Assembly (NCBI GenBank): GCA_033764095.1
Contig: JANRJF010000484.1
Location: 1-5,641 of the forward strand
Source: JBDTMT01 sp033764095
GTDB taxonomy: Bacteria; Desulfobacterota; Binatia; HRBIN30; CADEER01
Length of the DNA stretch: 5,641 nt
Direction: 5' to 3'
Shown here: positions 1-4,162 of the stretch, in pieces
Position numbering within the stretch: position 1 is the stretch's first letter
Layout of the letters: the number at the start of each line of letters is the position of its first letter
The notes under the pieces: model-generated
Told to the model about the DNA's origin: nothing
The model's database searches: none
What the model saw: only the letters and a program-made list of their open reading frames with translations
Program-made: the position numbers and the translations under genes

Positions 1-95
1 TATCAGCTGTGAGCGGTTTGGAGTCGGATCCATCCCATCTTGGCGCGCTCGTACGAACTTGTTGTCCAGCTGCGATGGATGGCCTCGTCAAACAA

Positions 96-125
96 GCTGA
101 TAGCTGACGGCTGATAGCTGTTAGC
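96..125. repeat. Tandem heptamer tract (about 4.3 units of GCTGATA-type)
   Basis: Four consecutive 7-nt units are visible: gctgata, gctgacg, gctgata and gctgtta, followed by gc. The first eight bases of the window, tatcagct, are the exact reverse complement of bases 95-102 (agctgata). An inverted copy of the unit therefore lies about 87 bases upstream of the tract. The tract sits 9 bases past the stop codon of the histidine kinase gene, so it lies in that gene's 3' region. Heptameric short tandem repeats of this sort occur in intergenic DNA of several bacteria and have no agreed function. No coding sequence, RNA gene or T-rich terminator is visible in bases 1-134. Confidence 0.6.
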
Positions 126-134
126 CGACCCCAG

Positions 135-1445
135 CTACCGCTTCACCTCCAGCGGCAGCAGCACGGTGAAGCGCGCGCCGGCGCCGGGCTGGCTGCTGAC
201 GCCGATCTCGCCGCCGAGCGCGTCGGTGAGCTGCTTGGCGATATAGAGGCCGAGGCCGACGCCGCCGCCGCGCGGCGGGCCGTTGGAGCCCTGGCGGAAC
301 ATCTCGAAGATGCCGTGCAGGTCGGCGGCGTCGATGCCCTGGCCGGTGTCGGCAACCGCGAAGCGTACCTGGCCGCTCTGCCGGTCGGCGTGCGCGCTGA
401 CCGTCACCGCGCCGCGCTCGGTGTACTTGAGCGCGTTGTGGATCAGGTTGCGCAGGATCATCTCCAGCTTGCCACGATCGCTGCGCATGGTGGCGCCGGT
501 GTCGTCGGCCTCCCAGGTGAGCGCCACCTCGGGCTTGCACCAGTTGGCCGGCAGGCTGGCGCGCAGGCTGTCGAGCGCGCCGCCGAGCGAGAACTCCTCG
601 ACCACCAGTGAGACGCCGCCCGCCTCCATGCGGTTGAGGTCGAGCATCGACTGGATGAGGTCGAGCAGCTGGCGCGACTGCTGGTGGATGCGGCCGAGCG
701 CGTCGAGCTCGTCGCCGCGTTGCGTGAAGGCGCCCTCCAGCAGCAGGTCGGTGTAGCCGACGATGATGTTCAGCGGCGTGCGCAGCTCGTGCGAGACGGT
801 GGCGAGGAACTCGCTCTTCGCCGCGTTGGCGCGCTGCGACTCGGCGGCGTGGCGCGCCGATTCCGCCGCCTCGCGGAAGGCGGCGTAGCGGTAGGCGTCG
901 AGCAACTGCGCGCCGATCACCGTCATCAGCGCGTGCGACATGAGCGCGAACAGCCCATAGGGCACCGGCAGCGACGCGGACGCGCCGACGTGCAGCGCCC
1001 ACAGGTAGGCGCTCAGCGCACCGAGCGTCGCCACCACCTGGCCGCGCGCCCCCCAGGGGAACTGCACCACCTGGCCGGTGAGGAAGCCGATCATCGCCAG
1101 CAGCGTCAGCTCGGCGTTGCGCTGCACCAACGCGAGATAGGCGGCGAGCGCGAAGGTGAGCGCGACCGCACCGGCGAGCGCCATGCCGACCGCCTGCCGC
1201 GGCCAGCGCCGCGTCGACCAGGTCGCCACCAGCACGATGGCGACGAACGACAGGTAGCAGAGCGACAGCGGCAGCCAGCGAGCGGGGAAGTAGAGCCACT
1301 CGATGCCGTAGGCGATCGCCATCAGCACCAGGAAGATCCCACCGGCGACCGGGAAGCGCTCCGCCACCAGCGTGCGGGTCGCGGCGCGATAGGCCTCGGC
1401 GACCTCGGCGGCGTCGCGCTCGGCCGGCGTGCGGTCTACAGACAT
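135..1445 (-). CDS. Membrane-bound sensor histidine kinase (HisKA + HATPase_c)
   Basis: This is a 436-residue sensor kinase of a two-component system, expected to sit in the inner membrane, autophosphorylate on His and pass the phosphate to a response regulator. Six hydrophobic segments lie at about residues 34-53, 57-76, 84-107, 111-128, 134-155 and 161-182. A charged Ala/Glu/Arg-rich helix (183-210) links them to a HisKA domain with the H-box SHELRTPLN, phospho-acceptor His219. The ATPase domain shows an N-box (NLIHNALKYT, Asn333 and Asn337), G1 (DTGQGI, 366-371), an F-box (EMFRQ, 381-385) and G2 (GVGLGLYI, 395-402). There is no receiver, PAS or HAMP domain. I prefer the ATG at 1445; an in-frame GTG at 1466 would add seven residues, and neither start has a good Shine-Dalgarno. 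The signal sensed is unknown because the six-helix input domain matches nothing I can name. No cognate regulator is adjacent in the window. Confidence 0.92.
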   Translation of the reverse strand: MSVDRTPAERDAAEVAEAYRAATRTLVAERFPVAGGIFLVLMAIAYGIEWLYFPARWLPLSLCYLSFVAIVLVATWSTRRWPRQAVGMALAGAVALTFALAAYLALVQRNAELTLLAMIGFLTGQVVQFPWGARGQVVATLGALSAYLWALHVGASASLPVPYGLFALMSHALMTVIGAQLLDAYRYAAFREAAESARHAAESQRANAAKSEFLATVSHELRTPLNIIVGYTDLLLEGAFTQRGDELDALGRIHQQSRQLLDLIQSMLDLNRMEAGGVSLVVEEFSLGGALDSLRASLPANWCKPEVALTWEADDTGATMRSDRGKLEMILRNLIHNALKYTERGAVTVSAHADRQSGQVRFAVADTGQGIDAADLHGIFEMFRQGSNGPPRGGGVGLGLYIAKQLTDALGGEIGVSSQPGAGARFTVLLPLEVKR

Positions 1446-1521
1446 CGCGGCGCCGCACGGTACCACAGCGGCGGCGCACTGCAGCGGGGAATTCCGCTGG
1501 CGCGCGTGTCATCGCGAGTGG

Positions 1522-1592
1522 GAAGCCACGGATTACACGGATTTCACGGATGGGTACCGCCCATCCGTGAAATCCGTGTAATCCGTGGCTTC
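1522..1592. repeat. Perfect 33-bp inverted repeat (hairpin) made of 9-nt units
   Basis: Bases 1522-1554 and 1560-1592 are exact reverse complements over 33 bp, separated by the 5-base loop taccg. Each arm is itself a 9-nt tandem: cacggatta (1527-1535), cacggattt (1536-1544), cacggatgg (1545-1553). The element lies between the divergent histidine kinase and dehydrogenase genes, about 77 bp upstream of the kinase start and 110 bp upstream of the dehydrogenase start. A terminator for either gene is therefore unlikely. From memory, arms of this 'atccgtgaaatccgtgtaatccgtgg' type recur in intergenic regions of many unrelated high-GC bacterial genomes. That is recollection, not something seen here. 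As RNA or cruciform DNA it would form a very stable stem. Confidence 0.9.
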
Positions 1593-1631
1593 TTCTTGGG
1601 GTGGTGCCGATCGGGGCGATCTGAATCGACG

Positions 1632-1660
1632 TTGACCGCCCCTCGCTAGTTTTGTACGAA
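1632..1660 (+). promoter_or_regulatory. Putative sigma70-type promoter for the dehydrogenase gene
   Basis: The sequence ttgacc (1632-1637) matches the -35 consensus at five of six positions. It is followed after exactly 17 bp by tacgaa (1655-1660), a weak -10 with three of six matches. Transcription would begin near 1667, giving a leader of about 36 bases before the ATG at 1703. The assignment rests on pattern alone. Confidence 0.45.
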
Positions 1661-1672
1661 CCGGTACGTACA
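1653..1672. promoter_or_regulatory. 20-bp palindrome, probable TetR-family-type operator
   Basis: The sequence tgtacgaaccggtacgtaca is an inverted repeat in which nine of ten base pairs match around the centre at 1662/1663; only a1659/a1666 fails. It overlaps the proposed -10 and start site, where a bound repressor would block transcription. Size, symmetry and the GTAC half-sites resemble operators of TetR/AcrR-type dimers. No such regulator is encoded in the window, so the binding protein is unknown. Confidence 0.5.
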
Positions 1673-1692
1673 TCGAATTCGTGAAGCAGGCC

Positions 1693-1697
1693 AGGAG
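1693..1697 (+). promoter_or_regulatory. Shine-Dalgarno site of the dehydrogenase gene
   Basis: aggag lies five bases before the ATG at 1703. It is the clearest ribosome binding site in the window and fixes the start of the dehydrogenase. Confidence 0.75.
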
Positions 1698-1702
1698 TAC
1701 GT

Positions 1703-2560
1703 ATGAAGACCGCGGTGATCACCGGAGCGGGCGGCGGATTGGGGCGTGCGCTGGCGCTGCAACTCGCCATGCCCGGTGCGCAGCTGTTGCTCAGCGACGT
1801 GCACGAGGAGCGTTGCGCCGAGACGGCGCGGCTGGTCGAGGCGCGCGGCGCGCGCGCGCACACGACGTGTACCGACGTCGCCGCCGCGGCGCAGGTCGAG
1901 GCGCTCGGCGACGCGGCCGATCGACTGCTCGGCCGCATCGATCTGGTGGTGAACAACGCCGGCGTCGCCGCGGCTGGTGCGGTCGGTGCGGCGCCGCTGG
2001 AGACCTGGCGCTGGATCATGGGCATCAACCTGTGGGGCGTCATCCACGGCTGCCACGTCTTCGCGCCGCGCCTGGTCGCGCAGCGCGGCGGCGCCGTCCT
2101 CAACGTCGCCTCGGCCGCCGGCATCGCTTGCGCGCCGACCATGGCGCCGTACAACGTCACCAAGAGCGGCGTCATCGCGCTCTCCGAGACGCTCGCCGCC
2201 GAGCTGGCGCCGCACGGCGTTGGCGTCACCGTGCTGTGCCCGGTGTTCTTCAAGACCAATCTGCTGGAGACCATGCGGGTCACCGACGCGGAACAGAGCG
2301 CGATGGCTGCCGCGGCGTTCGCCGACTCGACCATGACCGCCGAGCAGGTTGCCGCCGCGGCGCTGCGCGCGGTGGCGCGCCGCCAGCTCTACTGCCTGCC
2401 GATGCGCGAAGCGCGCATGATCTGGCGGCTCAAGCGCCTCATGCCGCAGCGCTTCCACCGCTCGATCCTCGGCAGCGCTCGCCTGCAGCGCCTGGCGAAG
2501 CGGCGCGCGGTCAGCTCGCGGCGCGCCGCCCCGGCGGCGCGTTCCGCCGCTGATTCCTGA
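1703..2560 (+). CDS. Classical short-chain dehydrogenase/reductase (SDR), NAD(P)-dependent
   Basis: A 285-residue cytosolic-type oxidoreductase expected to interconvert an alcohol and a ketone or aldehyde with a nicotinamide cofactor. The Rossmann glycine motif TGAGGGLG is at residues 7-14, and Asp32 at the end of the second strand (LLLSD) favours NAD(H) over NADP(H). NNAG is at 84-87. The catalytic set is complete: Asn109 (GINLWG), Ser137 (NVASAAG), Tyr150 and Lys154 (YNVTK). The core ends near residue 230; the remaining 55 residues form a basic, Arg-rich tail (MIWRLKRLMPQRFHRS and beyond), longer than in a minimal 250-residue SDR and possibly membrane-associating. A strong Shine-Dalgarno fixes the ATG. 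The substrate cannot be read from the sequence; similar tailed SDRs are annotated variously as lipid, steroid or hydroxyacyl dehydrogenases. It points the same way as the sox genes 100 bp downstream, but a shared function is not shown. Confidence 0.93.
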   Translation: MKTAVITGAGGGLGRALALQLAMPGAQLLLSDVHEERCAETARLVEARGARAHTTCTDVAAAAQVEALGDAADRLLGRIDLVVNNAGVAAAGAVGAAPLETWRWIMGINLWGVIHGCHVFAPRLVAQRGGAVLNVASAAGIACAPTMAPYNVTKSGVIALSETLAAELAPHGVGVTVLCPVFFKTNLLETMRVTDAEQSAMAAAAFADSTMTAEQVAAAALRAVARRQLYCLPMREARMIWRLKRLMPQRFHRSILGSARLQRLAKRRAVSSRRAAPAARSAADS

Positions 2561-2602
2561 TAGTCAACAAAGTTTCACCACATTACTTGACTTCATCGCG
2601 TC

Positions 2603-2626
2603 GCGGCGGGCAAATGAGCCCGTCGC
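2603..2626. other. Short GC-rich hairpin between the dehydrogenase gene and soxB
   Basis: gcggcgggc (2603-2611) can pair with gcccgtcgc (2618-2626) around the loop aaatga, giving nine pairs with one G-U. No T-run follows, so it does not look like a textbook intrinsic terminator. It could be a weak terminator or a leader structure before soxB. An AT-richer stretch at 2561-2592 precedes it. That stretch includes ttgact (2587-2592), a possible -35 whose best -10 partner is poor (gcaaat, 2610-2615), so a soxB promoter here is only a guess. Confidence 0.35.
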
Positions 2627-2660
2627 CGGCGCTGGGCACGTCGAGTGGCACTCGCCGCCG

Positions 2661-3902
2661 ATGCCCATCTCGCTGCTCCGCTTCGCGCTCCGCCGCCGCT
2701 ACCCCGAGCCGCGCATGTTTCGCGTCCCGCAGCGGCTCAAGCCGACCTACGACGCGGTGATCATCGGCGCCGGCGGTCACGGCCTGGCGGCGGCGTACTA
2801 TCTCGCCAGCGCGCACGGCCTGACCAACCTCGCGGTGCTCGACCAGGGCTACCTGGGCGGCGGCAACACCGGCCGCAACACCACCATCGTGCGCAGCAAC
2901 TACCTCACCCCGGAGGGCGTCGCCTTCTACGACGCCAGCGTGAAGCTGTTCGAGGGGCTGGCGCAGGAGGTCGATCTCAACCTCTTCTACCGCGCCCGCG
3001 GCCACTTCACGCTGGCGCACAGCGACGCGTCGGTGCGCACCATGCGCTGGCGCGCCGAGGTGAACAAGCATCTCGGCGTCGACAGCGAGCTGGTCGACGC
3101 CGACTTCGTTGCGCGCGCCTGTCCCGGCATCGACCTCAGCTGCGGCGGCCACGCGCCGATCCTCGGCGCGCTGTGGCATCCGCCCGGCGCCATCGTCCGC
3201 CACGACGCGGTGGCGTGGGGCTATGCGCGCCTCGCCGACCGGCTCGGCGTCGAGATCCACCAGCACACCGAGGTGACCGGCATCGACGTCGCCGGCGGCC
3301 GCATCACCGGCGTCCAGACGACCCGCGGCCCGATCTCGACGCCGCGCGTGCTGTGCGCCGTGGCCGGCTCGACGCCGCGCCTGCTCGACATGGTCGGCCT
3401 GGGCTCGCCGCTCACCATCCATCCGCTGCAGGCGCTGGTCACCGAGCCGATGAAGCGCTGGCTCGATCCGATCATCGTCTCCGGCAGCCTGCACGTGTAC
3501 ATGAGCCAGTCGGCGCGCGGCGAGCTGGTGATGGGCGCCGCGCTCGACCCCTACGAGCTGCACTCGACCCGCTCGACGCTCGACTTCGCCGAGGGGCTGG
3601 CGGCGCACGTGCTCGACATGTTCCCGTTCCTCTCCGACGTGAAGGTGCTGCGCACCTGGGCAGGCCTGGCCGACATGACGCCCGACTTCGCGCCGATCAT
3701 GGGGACCACGCCGATCGGCGGTTTCTACCTCGACGCCGGCTGGGGCACCTGGGGCTTCAAGGCGACCCCGATCGCCGGCAAGACGATGGCGGCGACGCTG
3801 GCCGACGACCGCGACCACGAGCTGATCACCGCCTTCCGCCTGTCGCGCTTCGCCGACTACGAGCTCACCGGCGAGAAGGGCGCCGCCTCGGTGGGGCACT
3901 GA
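2661..3902 (+). CDS. soxB: Sarcosine oxidase beta subunit (FAD-dependent, SoxB family)
   Basis: A 413-residue flavoprotein, the catalytic subunit of heterotetrameric sarcosine-oxidase-type enzymes, which oxidise the N-methyl amine and pass electrons from FAD to FMN. The N-terminal FAD fold reads YDAVIIGAGGHGLAAAYYLA (residues 30-49), with GxGxxG at 36-41 and Asp61 at the end of the second strand. GGGNTGRNTTIVRSNY (67-81 region) is a SoxB hallmark. His181 in VRHDAVAWGYAR is the likely attachment site of the covalent 8-alpha-histidyl FMN by family alignment (inferred). The C-terminal flavin motif reads GWGTWGFKATP (360-370), where the usual form as I recall it is GWGTGGFKATP. Length matches the family (about 405-416). 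The ATG is supported by the family-typical lead SLLRFALRRR; the ribosome site is weak and no other in-frame start lies between it and the preceding gene. The stop shares one base with soxD. N-methylglutamate dehydrogenase subunit A is a related alternative. Confidence 0.9.
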   Translation: MPISLLRFALRRRYPEPRMFRVPQRLKPTYDAVIIGAGGHGLAAAYYLASAHGLTNLAVLDQGYLGGGNTGRNTTIVRSNYLTPEGVAFYDASVKLFEGLAQEVDLNLFYRARGHFTLAHSDASVRTMRWRAEVNKHLGVDSELVDADFVARACPGIDLSCGGHAPILGALWHPPGAIVRHDAVAWGYARLADRLGVEIHQHTEVTGIDVAGGRITGVQTTRGPISTPRVLCAVAGSTPRLLDMVGLGSPLTIHPLQALVTEPMKRWLDPIIVSGSLHVYMSQSARGELVMGAALDPYELHSTRSTLDFAEGLAAHVLDMFPFLSDVKVLRTWAGLADMTPDFAPIMGTTPIGGFYLDAGWGTWGFKATPIAGKTMAATLADDRDHELITAFRLSRFADYELTGEKGAASVGH

Positions 3903-4162
3903 TGAAGCTGCTCACCTGCCCGCTCAACGGCCCCCGCCCGATCGCCGAGTTCGTCTACGGCGGCGAGCTGCGCGCCATGCCCGATGCGGCCACCGCCAGC
4001 GACCGCGAATGGGCCGAATACGTCTTCCACCGCAACGGCGCGGCCGGCGTGAAGCGCGAGCTGTGGTACCACGCGCCGAGCGGGACCTGGTTCGTCGCCG
4101 AACGCGACACACTGCGCGATCGCGTCGTCGCCACCTACCTGCCGAGCGAGGTGCCGCGATGA
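3902..4162 (+). CDS. soxD: Sarcosine oxidase delta subunit family protein, atypical (zinc ligands missing)
   Basis: An 86-residue small subunit, placed between beta and alpha as in known soxBDAG operons. Family signatures visible are the start LLTCPLNGPRPIAEFVYGG (residues 3-21), DREWAEYVFHRN (34-45), LWYHAPSGTWF (54-64) and ERDTLRDRVVATY (67-79). In the characterised enzymes delta binds zinc through CPxCG near the N-terminus and a His...Cys pair in HAxGCxxWF. Here only Cys6 and His57 remain: the second Cys of the first motif is Asn9, and the HAPSGTWF segment has no Cys and is one residue shorter. It therefore probably does not bind zinc in the usual way. The ATG at 3902 shares its A with the soxB stop (TGATG), and the stop overlaps the soxA start (ATGA), so translation is likely coupled on both sides. 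The frame is intact, so this looks like a subfamily trait rather than decay. Confidence 0.85.
   Translation: MKLLTCPLNGPRPIAEFVYGGELRAMPDAATASDREWAEYVFHRNGAAGVKRELWYHAPSGTWFVAERDTLRDRVVATYLPSEVPR
4148..4153 (+). promoter_or_regulatory. Shine-Dalgarno site of soxA
   Basis: gaggtg lies inside the end of soxD, five bases before the overlapping ATG at 4159. It supports that start and independent reinitiation on the shared message. Confidence 0.6.

Noticed and set aside
49..58. tcgtacgaac, sharing the 8-mer gtacgaac with the 1653-1672 palindrome, as a second operator
   Set aside because: An 8-base match in a 5.6-kb window is not rare, the other half-site is absent, and no promoter is visible nearby.
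1482..1499. cagcgg...ccgctg hairpin in the kinase leader as a riboswitch or attenuator
   Set aside because: It has only six pairs with a 6-nt loop in GC-rich DNA and no conserved aptamer features, so it is consistent with chance.
1522..1592. Inverted repeat considered as an intrinsic terminator or a CRISPR-like repeat
   Set aside because: It lies between the starts of two divergent genes rather than at a gene end, lacks a T-run suited to either, and there is only one repeat pair with no spacers.
684..1649. 321-codon plus-strand frame over the kinase gene, ending in a peptide made from the inverted repeat
   Set aside because: It is antisense to the kinase and low in complexity. Its distinctive end (HGLHGFHGW, IREIRVIRG) is simply the 9-nt repeat read in frame, a common kind of spurious protein.
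121..2334. 737-codon open frame on the minus strand spanning the kinase and dehydrogenase genes
   Set aside because: It runs out of frame under the histidine kinase and antisense to the SDR, both of which carry complete catalytic motifs. Its translation is Arg/Ala-rich and low in complexity, as expected of a shadow in GC-rich DNA, and the middle part is just the translated inverted repeat.
2583..3899. 438-codon minus-strand frame opposite soxB
   Set aside because: It is antisense to a gene with clear family motifs over its full length, and its translation is biased to Arg, Ala, Val, Gly and His with no recognisable domain. It is a by-product of third-position GC.
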